From Candidatus Ventricola intestinavium (GTDB lineage Bacteria; Bacillota; Clostridia; Christensenellales; Aristaeellaceae), in the NCBI GenBank assembly GCA_018715105.1, contig DVMG01000038.1, positions 1 to 15,104 of the forward strand: DNA of 15,104 nucleotides, given 5' to 3'. A program made the position numbers and the translations under genes. The notes under the pieces were generated by a model, which worked only from the letters and a program-made list of their open reading frames with translations, was not told the origin of the DNA and did no database searches. Every line of letters begins with the position of its first letter. Position 1 is the first letter of the stretch. Positions 1 through 6,312 of this stretch are shown in pieces.

Positions 1-2
1 CC

Positions 3-863
3 CAAAGGGACGAGCGCATCCGCGTCCTTCACAAGCGCCACGAGGGCACCGGCATGGCGCGCAACGCGGGCATGGATGCGGCAAGAGGAGAATACCTGCT
101 CTTTTTTGATCCGGACGACACCATGTATCCCACGCTTGTCGAAGAAAACCTGGCGCTGGCCAGACGCTATGGGGCGGATATGGTCGTCTTCGGGCTGGAA
201 ATCCAGAGATATGGCGGGGAAGGGGAGCCCCTGGGCCCGCCGGAGAGCGACGTGCCCCGAGTGGAGGGATGCTTTTCCCGCCGCGAGTTCTTTGAGCGGC
301 TTCCGCTGCACAAGTTCATGCCCACCCTGGGATGCCGCCTGTTTCGCGCGGAACACCTGAGGCGGCATGGCCTGCGCGCGGGCCCGTATACGACCGGGCA
401 GGATGCGGTGTTTCTGTACGACGTGCTGGCAGTTCCCTTTGAAAGAATGGCGTATTCGCGCGGGGTGTATTACACCTATCATATCCGTGAGGGATCCGCA
501 ACCAGGCGAAGCGATCCGCAGCGGCTTGAAAACGAGGAGCGCATTGCCCGGCACTTTGAGGCGATGATCACTGCGGCGCCCGCGCCCTATGCGGATGGGC
601 GCTACGACGGGCTGATTGACGCACAATATCTGATGGGCGCCAAGCGCGCGCTGCGCAGCCTGGCGGTGTATTCGGGCCTGCCGCTTAAAACGCTGGCGCG
701 CCTGTGCCGCAGGCATATGCAGGGGGAGAGGATGGCCCGCGCGCTCAGGCGACAGCGCATTGCGGCCCAGCCGGGCATGGGGGCGAAGCTCTCCCTGCTG
801 CTGCTTCGCACGGGGCAGTACCGGCTGTACCTCGGGCTGCTCAGGGCGCAGGGAAAGGGGTGA
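3..863 (+). CDS. Glycosyltransferase family 2 (GT-A fold), 5'-truncated
   Basis: The reading frame is already open at the window edge (first whole codon at position 3), so the start lies outside. The visible part begins inside the nucleotide-sugar-binding core: the stretch ending GTGMARNAGMDAARGEY is the usual GT2 'ARN.G...A.GEY' motif, followed directly by FFDPDD, the DxD metal/nucleotide-sugar site. The rest (about 240 residues) is the acceptor-binding half, ending in a basic, Leu-rich tail (LSLLLLRTGQYRLYLGLLRAQGKG). Family members transfer a sugar from an NDP-sugar to a polysaccharide or lipid-linked acceptor at the cytoplasmic membrane face; donor and acceptor cannot be read from the sequence. 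The next glycosyltransferase starts 7 bases downstream, so the two are probably one operon for exopolysaccharide, capsule or cell-wall glycan. An internal ATG at 54 exists but would remove conserved sequence, so it is not the real start. Confidence 0.9.
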   Translation, partial: QRDERIRVLHKRHEGTGMARNAGMDAARGEYLLFFDPDDTMYPTLVEENLALARRYGADMVVFGLEIQRYGGEGEPLGPPESDVPRVEGCFSRREFFERLPLHKFMPTLGCRLFRAEHLRRHGLRAGPYTTGQDAVFLYDVLAVPFERMAYSRGVYYTYHIREGSATRRSDPQRLENEERIARHFEAMITAAPAPYADGRYDGLIDAQYLMGAKRALRSLAVYSGLPLKTLARLCRRHMQGERMARALRRQRIAAQPGMGAKLSLLLLRTGQYRLYLGLLRAQGKG

Positions 864-869
864 AAGGGC

Positions 870-2072
870 ATGAACATCCTGATGGTCAACAAATTTCTTG
901 GCCCGCGCGGTGGGGCGGAACGCTGCATGCTCACCAGCGGCAGCCTGCTGGCGGCGCGGGGACATCGCGTCTCCTACTTTGGCATGGAGGATGCGGGCAA
1001 TGTGGTGGGCAACGAAAGCGGCCTTTACGCCAGGCACCGGGATTTTCACCGGAGAGGACTGCGCGGCCTGGTCAACCCGGCGGCGCTCCTATACTCGTGG
1101 GATGCCCGTGCGAAGATGAAAAAGATCATCAAGGCCTTTCGCCCCGACGTGGTGCACCTGCACAACATTCATTTTCAGCTGACCCCATCCGTGATTGACG
1201 CGGCCTTTGAAAGCGGTGTGCCCGTTGTGCAGACCGTGCACGACACACAGATGCTCTGTCCCAGCCACATGATGGCCGATCTGGCCAGCGGCCATGCGTG
1301 CAGCCTGTGCATCACGCATGGCCGGCTCAGCTGCGTGCGGCGCAGGTGCATTCACGGTTCGCTGGCCAAGAGCCTGCTCGGCGCGGCGGAGGGGGCGCTC
1401 TATGCACGGCTGCCGCAGTATGACCGCGTGGCACGCTACATCTGCCCCAGCCGCTACATGGAAGGGCTTTTGCTGCGCACGGCGCGTTTTGCGGGCAAAA
1501 CGTTGGTGATCCCCAACTGCGCCGCGCTGCCGCCCATCCCTCCGGGAGAGGAAAAGGGGCATTATGTGCTCTACTTTGGCAGGCTTTCCGCGGAAAAGGG
1601 GATTGCCCGGCTGCTGGAGATTTTCAGGCTGCTTCCGGATGTGCCGCTCATCGTGGCGGGAAGCGGCCCGCTTGAGGGGGAAGTGATCCGGTGCGGCCTG
1701 CCGAACGTGCGATATGCGGGCTTTCTGCAGGGGGAAGCGCTTGCGCGCCTGATTGCGCAGGCGGCCCTGACCCTCTGCCTGCCCCTTTGGCGGGAAAACT
1801 GCCCGATGGCGGTGATCGAATCCATGGCGCTGGGCACGCCCGTGCTGGCCAGCCGGGAGGGAGGACTGCCGGAACTGATCGAGGAGGGGGTGACGGGCAT
1901 GCTGCTGGATGACGCCTCTGCGCATGCCTGTGCGCGGGCCATCGGCACGCTTTTTGCCGATACGGAGGCCCTTCGCACGATGTCGCGCGCGTGCCTGAAG
2001 GCCCGAAGCAGGAGAATGACGCCGCAGCGCTATACGGACGAACTGCTTGGCGTATACAGGGCCGTTCTCTGA
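870..2072 (+). CDS. Glycosyltransferase family 4 (GT-B fold)
   Basis: A complete 400-residue protein, normal length for GT4. The N-terminal Rossmann half starts MNILMVNKFLGPRGGAERCM, the 'GG.E' acceptor-domain signature, and continues with PDVVHLHNIHF and VPVVQTVHDT. The C-terminal donor-binding half has YFGRLSAEKG (about residue 235; the Arg and Lys contact the donor phosphates) and the EX7E motif, seen as E309 in ENCPMAVIE with the second Glu at 317, followed by GTPVLASREGGLPELI. A Cys cluster (C144, C147, C155, C160) lies between the halves; such Cys-rich inserts occur in some GT4 enzymes and may bind metal (inference). The ATG sits 7 bases after the stop of the preceding GT2 gene with a purine-rich ribosome site (GGGGTGAAAGGGC), so translation is probably coupled. 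Donor sugar and product are unknown; a polysaccharide role is inferred from the pairing. Confidence 0.93.
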   Translation: MNILMVNKFLGPRGGAERCMLTSGSLLAARGHRVSYFGMEDAGNVVGNESGLYARHRDFHRRGLRGLVNPAALLYSWDARAKMKKIIKAFRPDVVHLHNIHFQLTPSVIDAAFESGVPVVQTVHDTQMLCPSHMMADLASGHACSLCITHGRLSCVRRRCIHGSLAKSLLGAAEGALYARLPQYDRVARYICPSRYMEGLLLRTARFAGKTLVIPNCAALPPIPPGEEKGHYVLYFGRLSAEKGIARLLEIFRLLPDVPLIVAGSGPLEGEVIRCGLPNVRYAGFLQGEALARLIAQAALTLCLPLWRENCPMAVIESMALGTPVLASREGGLPELIEEGVTGMLLDDASAHACARAIGTLFADTEALRTMSRACLKARSRRMTPQRYTDELLGVYRAVL

Positions 2073-2099
2073 GGCGCCGGCCGGTCATCCTGCCACGGC

Positions 2100-2127
2100 C
2101 TTTCCAAAAAAGACTTTCCAAAAAAGA
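2100..2127. repeat. Tandem duplication of a 14-bp unit
   Basis: The 14-mer CTTTCCAAAAAAGA occurs twice back to back (2100-2113 and 2114-2127) in the 193-base gap between the GT4 and SH3 genes. A 5-bp inverted repeat (GGCCG at 2079-2083, CGGCC at 2096-2100) lies just upstream, but it is too weak to call as a terminator. Confidence 0.6.
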
Positions 2128-2265
2128 AAAGGAAAATCGGGCATTTTGGGAAGAATTACCAGGCTTCATTCGTCTTGATGACAGGTGAAATGAAAAAGCT
2201 CCGGCGGAGATTCGAGGGGACGGGGCCCGAGACCATGGAGCCTGAGAGAAAGAGGGGGATTCTGA

Positions 2266-3246
2266 ATGAAACGGCTTTTAAAGACAGCCGCGGCCGCGCT
2301 CATCCTGATGGCGGTGTTCTCGGCCTGCGCAAACGCGGATGCCGCGCTGCCCGCGCGGGCGATGGGATCCAACCCCAATCCGGCGGACCGCCTGAATCTG
2401 CGGGAGAGGCCGGGCGCGGATTCCAACTCGCTGGGGCGGTATTACAACGGCACACCGGTCAATATCCTTTCCTCCGCAGGCGGGCCGTGGCTCTATGTGA
2501 GCGTGGGCGAAGAAGGGCTCCTGAGCGGGTATATGGACAGCCGGTATCTTGCCTTTGAAGGCACGGCCGCCTATGCAGCCGTGCAGACGGCTATGCCGGA
2601 ATATGCAGAGAATTCGACGTCATGGACGCTTTACGACGCGCCGGGCTACGGCGCAGGCCGGCGCCTGTTCGGCTCGGGAAACCGCATTCTCCTGATGGGG
2701 TTTACCAGCGATTGGTGGCATATCCGCGTCATCGGACCGCAGGGCGGCACGGCAGAGGGCTTTGTGCCCGCCGGAACCCTGGATGCGCTCACGGTGGCAG
2801 TGGTTTCCAACCCTAATCCGGCGGACAGGCTGAACCTGCGCGAGAGCCCGGACGCAAGCGCCGCCTCGCTGGGCAAATACTATAACGGCGTGCAGGTGGA
2901 GATTCTGGCTTCTGCTGGGGACGGAGGGGCGGACACCTGGAAATGGGTGCGCATCATGGGCACGGATGTGACCGGATACATGCAAACCCAGTATCTGGAG
3001 CGCAGCGGTATGCCGGTTGCCTCCGCCATGCCCACCGCCTGGATTCGCAATGCTTCCGGCACAGGGCTGAATCTGCGTGCGGACACGAGCACGCGCGCCG
3101 CCTCTCTGGGCTTGTATGCCAACGGGACGCAGGTCACGGTGATGGGCATCACGCCGGACTGGTATCACGTCCAGATCGATGGAAAGACGGGCTATATGCT
3201 CGCCGAGGGCATGACGCCCAGCCTGGCGTTTGATCTGGGAAGATGA
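2266..3246 (+). CDS. Exported protein with four bacterial SH3-like repeats
   Basis: A 326-residue protein starting MKRLLKTAAAALILMAVFSAC. The Lys/Arg start, hydrophobic core and Ala-rich region form a signal peptide. FSAC at residues 18-21 is a poor lipobox (Phe at -3), so either a lipoprotein or a signal-peptidase-I protein cut near ANA or PARA is possible. After it come SH3_3-type modules: about 34-98, a degenerate one at about 115-178 (TLYDAPGYGAGRRLF... WWHIRVIG), about 180-248 and about 256-320. Modules one and three share the identical stretch SNPNPADRLNLRE, a recent internal duplication. Module four has GLNLRADTSTRAASLG and DWYHVQIDGKTGYM. Bacterial SH3 modules usually bind peptidoglycan or target a partner enzyme to the wall; no catalytic domain is present here. 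The ATG at 2266 follows GAGGGGG. The protein probably works in the cell envelope; its exact role is unknown. Confidence 0.85.
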   Translation: MKRLLKTAAAALILMAVFSACANADAALPARAMGSNPNPADRLNLRERPGADSNSLGRYYNGTPVNILSSAGGPWLYVSVGEEGLLSGYMDSRYLAFEGTAAYAAVQTAMPEYAENSTSWTLYDAPGYGAGRRLFGSGNRILLMGFTSDWWHIRVIGPQGGTAEGFVPAGTLDALTVAVVSNPNPADRLNLRESPDASAASLGKYYNGVQVEILASAGDGGADTWKWVRIMGTDVTGYMQTQYLERSGMPVASAMPTAWIRNASGTGLNLRADTSTRAASLGLYANGTQVTVMGITPDWYHVQIDGKTGYMLAEGMTPSLAFDLGR

Positions 3247-3307
3247 GGAACGCCCCTACCGCCCGAAAAGCTGGGCGTCGCAGGGCGATCAAAGGGAAAA
3301 GACATGC

Positions 3308-3362
3308 CTCCAGGCAGACACAGCCCCGGCCTCAGAAAGGCCGGGGCTGTGTCTGCCTGGAG
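3308..3362. terminator. Perfect 24-bp inverted repeat, likely terminator between convergent genes
   Basis: The arms at 3308-3331 and 3339-3362 are exact reverse complements (24 of 24 bp) around the loop TCAGAAA, with a GC-rich inner stem (CCCCGGCC/GGCCGGGG). It lies between the stop of the plus-strand SH3 gene (3246) and the stop of the minus-strand GlcG-like gene (3442), where a two-way terminator would be expected. No U-tract follows on the plus strand. On the minus strand a T-rich stretch (TCTTTTCCCTTT) begins about 6 bases after the stem, so termination of the minus-strand gene fits better. A T-rich run at 3419-3430 on the plus strand might serve the SH3 transcript, but its stem is weak. 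Confidence 0.55.
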
Positions 3363-3441
3363 AGATGCGCGCAGGGGAAGAACTGGCCCCCGGGCCTTGC
3401 AAAACGGGGAAAGCGAGGTTTTCTTTTTTCAGCCCGCATGC

Positions 3442-3852
3442 TCAAAGGATTTCGCGTTCAAAGACGGAGACCACATACTCGGCGATTGCGCAGTCCTGTT
3501 CCTCCGTGCCGCCGCCGACACCGATGCCGCCCGCAATTTTGCCGCCCGCAAACAGCGGATAACCGCCTGCCACCAGCGTGATTCGCGGATCATTGGCCTG
3601 AATGGCCATGAGGGAAGCGCCTTCTGCCGCACAGGAGGCGACGTCTTTTGTTTTGCATTGCGTGACGGCGGATGTATAAGCCTTTCCGGGGACGAGCGTA
3701 ATGCTTAAAACCAGCGCTTCCCCATAGCGGCGATAGACACGGGGCAGGCCATGCTCGTCACAAACGGCAAAACTGATGTCAACGCCAAGCTCCCGGCTCT
3801 TTTCCTTCGCGGCGGCACAAAGCCTGTCGCACAGTTCATCGGTTAGGATCAT
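3442..3852 (-). CDS. GlcG/HbpS-type (DUF336, PduO C-terminal-like) protein
   Basis: A complete 136-residue protein, the usual length for single-domain members of this family. It shows the N-terminal helix (LCDRLCAAAKEKSRELG), the strand FAVCDEHGLPRVYRRYG and the hallmark C-terminal part NDPRITLVAGGYPLF, GGKIAGGIGVGGGTEEQD, ending in a helix. Relatives include GlcG of glycolate loci, the heme-binding HbpS, and the cobalamin-adenosyltransferase-associated PduO C-terminal domain; many are co-factor or small-molecule binding proteins of unsettled function. There is no signal peptide, so it is probably cytoplasmic. The start at 3852 has AGAAGG about 9 bases upstream (minus strand). A degraded AraC-family regulator lies upstream on the same strand with 230 bases between, and the intervening DNA has a plausible AraC-type operator and promoter. 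The ligand and pathway cannot be stated from this window. Confidence 0.85.
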   Translation of the reverse strand: MILTDELCDRLCAAAKEKSRELGVDISFAVCDEHGLPRVYRRYGEALVLSITLVPGKAYTSAVTQCKTKDVASCAAEGASLMAIQANDPRITLVAGGYPLFAGGKIAGGIGVGGGTEEQDCAIAEYVVSVFEREIL

Positions 3853-3934
3853 CTTGAAATTCCTTCTTTCTTATGACCGGATGCAGGATGGGATACCCCT
3901 GAAGAGGGAAGGGCGATCCTCCCGCACCGCATCC

Positions 3935-3963
3935 AGTATATCGGATCCCCTGCATGCGGCGCT
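3935..3963 (-). promoter_or_regulatory. Putative promoter of the GlcG-like gene
   Basis: On the minus strand TATACT occupies 3940-3935. The hexamer 17 bp upstream (3963-3958, AGCGCC) is a very poor -35 element, as expected for an activator-dependent promoter. The inferred transcript start is near 3928, giving a leader of about 75 bases. Confidence 0.4.
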
Positions 3964-3964
3964 T

Positions 3965-3995
3965 GCCCATTTCTTAAAAAAAACGGCCCATTTCT
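3965..3995 (-). promoter_or_regulatory. Two 10-bp direct repeats, candidate AraC-type operator
   Basis: AGAAATGGGC (minus strand) occurs exactly twice, at 3995-3986 and 3974-3965. The period is 21 bp, two helical turns, and the 11-bp spacer contains eight consecutive T. The proximal copy ends one base from the weak -35 hexamer. Tandem half-sites at about 21 bp beside the -35 are the classic layout for AraC-family activators. Binding itself is inferred. Confidence 0.45.
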
Positions 3996-4033
3996 CGAAA
4001 ACCGCGCCCGCTTGTGAATCAAGAATCAAGCGC

Positions 4034-4054
4034 CCGGCTTTTCCGGGAAGCCGG
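4034..4054 (-). terminator. Weak hairpin downstream of the AraC remnant
   Basis: A 7-bp stem (CCGGCTT 4034-4040, AAGCCGG 4048-4054) lies 29 bases past the regulator's stop. It has no convincing U-tract, so it may be only an mRNA 3' structure. A second small inverted repeat, CGCTTG (4009-4014) and CAAGCG (4027-4032), sits beside it. Confidence 0.3.
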
Positions 4055-4082
4055 AAGAAGACGGACGCGGGCCCGGCCGGGC

Positions 4083-4834
4083 CTATTCCTTTAAATACCG
4101 CTGGATGCTTTGGAGATCCTCCCTGGGCGCGGCGCCGAAGAATTTGCGGTAATCCCGGATAAACTGGGACAGGCTCTCGTAACCGACCTCCATGGCGGCC
4201 TGGGTGACATTTCTGTTTTCATCGAGCATCAGCCTGCGCGCTTCGGTAAGCCGCAGCCTTTTTTGACATTGCACAGGCCCGTGATGCTTTGAAGCAGCTG
4301 CTTTCCGCAGGAGCCGCGCAGAACGAAGTAGAGAATTTCCCGCAGGATGTTCTTTTGAAGAAAGGCTGAGGGAAGGGTGCGCCGCATGGCGCAAAAGAGC
4401 CTGTAAACGGATGAGATCACGGCGCCGTCTGCAATTCGCATCTCCCGCTGCGTGAGAGAAGCGTGCAGGATGCGCGCCGTCAGGTCGTCATCCATATCCA
4501 GGATACAGGCGATGACGTCGCTTGCGGTGAATTCAAGTGCAAGGGCGAGAAAGTCTCCCTGGTCTGAAAAGAACTCGACGGTTCCGGACAGAGGGGTATC
4601 AATCTTTGAAACGGAATATTGCCCGGCTATGTAATCGAGCATGCCGGAGGGGGTGTGGAGCCGCAGCACGCCGTCAAGCAGAAGATAAAGATAGGGATTT
4701 TCCGTCTGCGGCATCCGGATTTTCCGGGAGGTAAAGCGCCAGGCGGTCAAAAGGGAAGGGCCCGCCGGATGGCTGCCCTCTGCGGGACAGAGCGATCGAA
4801 GCTCGCGCCGCCATTTAGAAAGAATGCTTTTCAT
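4083..4834 (-). pseudogene. AraC-family regulator, internally deleted and frameshifted
   Basis: Two overlapping minus-strand frames together match one AraC regulator of the type with an AraC_N sensor domain (PF06719-like). Frame one (4834 down to about 4290) carries the sensor: KIRMPQTENPYLYLLLDGVL, IAGQYSVSKIDTPLSG, ALALEFTASDVIACILD, and the linker LQKNILREILYFVLRGSCGK. Frame two (about 4290 down to 4083) carries only the second helix-turn-helix: KRLRLTEARRLMLDE, VTQAAMEVGYESLSQFIRDY, FFGAAP. The first helix-turn-helix (the usual segment of about 45 residues ending TGMSP) is missing and the frame changes at the junction near 4270-4290. The locus is 752 bases, about 250 codons against roughly 290-300 in intact relatives. 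An A6 run at the junction could allow slippage, but that would not restore the lost helices. An excellent SD (AAGGAGGGAGA) and a TATAAT promoter remain, which suggests recent decay or an assembly error. Confidence 0.75.
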
Positions 4835-4878
4835 GAGTCTCCCTCCTTAAAGCCCTGCCGAAGCAGCGGGCCTGATTG

Positions 4879-4907
4879 ATTATAGCAAAGCCCCTTTCAT
4901 TTTTCCA
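4879..4907 (-). promoter_or_regulatory. Sigma-A-type promoter of the AraC remnant
   Basis: On the minus strand a perfect TATAAT lies at 4884-4879. TGGAAA at 4907-4902 is a partial match to TTGACA, with 17 bp between. The predicted start near 4872 leaves a leader of about 38 bases to the ATG at 4834. Confidence 0.5.
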
Positions 4908-4992
4908 GACAGCGGCTGCGGTTTCGCATACAGCCGGGGAAAGGGCTCTGCCTGTTTTTGTCCTGTGAAATGCGGCGGGAATACGTCAAAAC

Positions 4993-5033
4993 TATTACAA
5001 CTTCGTAATAATTCGGCAGAGGTTGTTACGAAG
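4993..5033. repeat. Nested inverted repeats beside the DnaA-box cluster
   Basis: TATTAC (4993-4998) pairs with GTAATA (5005-5010), and the overlapping CTTCGTAATAA (5001-5011) pairs with TTGTTACGAAG (5023-5033) with one mismatch. The first DnaA box starts 9 bases to the right. The elements could be a dimeric regulator's operator or part of an origin-like structure; neither is proven. Confidence 0.5.
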
Positions 5034-5041
5034 ACTGTTTT

Positions 5042-5164
5042 TGTGGATAACATATGTTTTCCACAATCAAAAAGGAAAAAGTGGAAAATCTCTGTGGATA
5101 AATGTGGATAAGTGAGCGAAAAGGGCAAATTTCCTTAGAATTCATGGAAAATCGCTGTGGAAAA
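5042..5164. promoter_or_regulatory. DnaA-box cluster
   Basis: Five 9-mers match the DnaA box TTATCCACA. Three are perfect on the minus strand (TGTGGATAA on the plus strand at 5042-5050, 5093-5101 and 5103-5111). TTTTCCACA on the plus strand at 5057-5065 and TGTGGAAAA at 5156-5164 each have one mismatch. The two central boxes are in the same orientation with starts exactly 10 bp apart, one helical turn. The surroundings (about 4980-5270) are visibly richer in A and T than the rest of the window. No dnaA, dnaN, rpmH or recF gene is in view. It could be a replication origin, a DnaA-titration or reactivation site, or a DnaA-controlled regulatory region. Confidence 0.7.
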
Positions 5165-5303
5165 CCATGGGAAAAACAGTGGGAATCCTGTTTAAAAGCC
5201 GGGAGAACATGGGGAAAAGTGCGTAACAATTCTTGGAAAGACATAAAGATCAACGCCATATAGATGTCACATTTGGAAGAAGAAATCTGCAGGGAGCCGC
5301 GGC

Positions 5304-5331
5304 GCATAAAGCCGGTTTTTTGAGCATACTC
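5304..5331 (+). promoter_or_regulatory. Possible forespore (sigma-G-like) promoter of the amidase gene
   Basis: GCATA at 5304-5308 and CATACTC at 5325-5331, separated by 16 bp, resemble the sigma-G elements (GHATR and CATnHTA). The transcript would start near 5338, just before the SD at 5350. The spacing is slightly short and one -10 base is off, so this is tentative. Confidence 0.3.
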
Positions 5332-5362
5332 CTTGGCAAGGTTTGACGCGGGGAGGATGGCT

Positions 5363-6178
5363 ATGGACGGACGGGTGCGCCTGTATGCGGGCATGTTGCT
5401 GACGGTGACGTCGCTGTGCACAGCGGCGCTCTTTGCCTGCGCGGGCGGCAATGCGGTGGAGGCATTCGCGCAGAAGCAGGCGCGCACGGAGGCGACCCAG
5501 CAGACGGGTGCGCAGCCGCAGCGGGCCCCGTCGGGCCCGCTTGAGGGCATGGTCATTGCCGTGGACGCGGGACATGGCGGCTATGACGGCGGGGCGGTGG
5601 GGCGAGTCAGCGGGACACTGGAAAAAGAGCTGAATCTCGATGTGGCCAGGAGAGTCGAGCGGCTGCTGAGCGAGCAGGGAGCGCAGGTGGTGATGACCCG
5701 CACAGAGGATTATGCGCTGTGCGATGAAGACCCACCCATTCGCAAAAAGCTGCAGGATATGCAGCGCCGCGCGGCCATCATCCGGGAAGCCGGGGCGCAG
5801 ATGGTGCTCTCCATCCACATGAATGAATACGCCGGGCGCTCGGAAAGCGGACCCCAGGTGTTTTTCAGGGAGGATTGCCCGGCGGGACGCCTGCTTGCCG
5901 GCGCGCTTCAGGAGGCGATGAACACGGCGCTCGCCCCATCCAGGCCGCGCAGCGCTCTGGGAGGGGATTATTATATCCTGACGCTCGGAGTTCCCTCCGC
6001 GCTGGTGGAATGCGGCTTCCTTTCAAACCGGCAGGAAGAAGCCATGCTGCTCACGGAAGATTACCGCGAGCGGGTGGCCCAGGCGGTGGCGCAGGGGGTT
6101 GTGAACTGGGCGGCCCTCCCCGATGACAAACCGGCGCCGCTTGAGGCTGTGGACAGATCGGATGAGCCGACGGGGTGA
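5363..6178 (+). CDS. cwlD: N-acetylmuramoyl-L-alanine amidase, CwlD-like (Amidase_3)
   Basis: A 271-residue protein from ATG 5363. That start is chosen because GGGGAGG (5350-5356) lies 6 bases upstream; an in-frame TTG at 5333 and ATG at 5357 are worse placed. Residues 5-30 form a hydrophobic segment (signal peptide or anchor), followed by a Gln/Ala/Pro linker. The catalytic domain runs from about 62 to 250. The zinc ligands are visible as H71 in DAGHGG, E87 in LEKELNLDVARRV and H152 in SIHMNEY, with the catalytic E216 in VECGFLSN. The family cleaves the amide bond between MurNAc and the stem peptide. CwlD acts with PdaA to make muramic delta-lactam in the spore cortex. Length and the RKKLQDMQRRA segment resemble CwlD more than long autolysins with added wall-binding domains, but assignment within the family is by judgement. 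It stands alone, with a T-box operon downstream. Confidence 0.82.
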   Translation: MDGRVRLYAGMLLTVTSLCTAALFACAGGNAVEAFAQKQARTEATQQTGAQPQRAPSGPLEGMVIAVDAGHGGYDGGAVGRVSGTLEKELNLDVARRVERLLSEQGAQVVMTRTEDYALCDEDPPIRKKLQDMQRRAAIIREAGAQMVLSIHMNEYAGRSESGPQVFFREDCPAGRLLAGALQEAMNTALAPSRPRSALGGDYYILTLGVPSALVECGFLSNRQEEAMLLTEDYRERVAQAVAQGVVNWAALPDDKPAPLEAVDRSDEPTG

Positions 6179-6278
6179 AACGGCCCGTGCGCGGTGAAGG
6201 AGATCCGGGCATGAAAAGACAAAGATGAAAATTATTCATGATTCAAACAAGAATTTCTCAACAGGCAGCAAAAAGCGC

Positions 6279-6307
6279 TTGACATCCCCTGACGGCCGTG
6301 ATAAGAT
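6279..6307 (+). promoter_or_regulatory. Sigma-A promoter of the ilv operon
   Basis: A perfect TTGACA (6279-6284), 17 bp spacer and TAAGAT (6302-6307). It lies directly upstream of the T-box leader, so transcription would begin near 6313. Confidence 0.85.
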
Positions 6308-6312
6308 GATTC

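Noticed and set aside
3247..3441. Overlapping small plus-strand frames after the SH3 gene
   Set aside because: They run through the perfect hairpin and antisense to the GlcG-like gene, with no ribosome site or recognisable product.
4880..5128. Minus-strand small open frame across the DnaA-box cluster
   Set aside because: Its translation (SLTYPHLSTEIFHFF...) comes from reading the DnaA boxes; no SD and no family resemblance.
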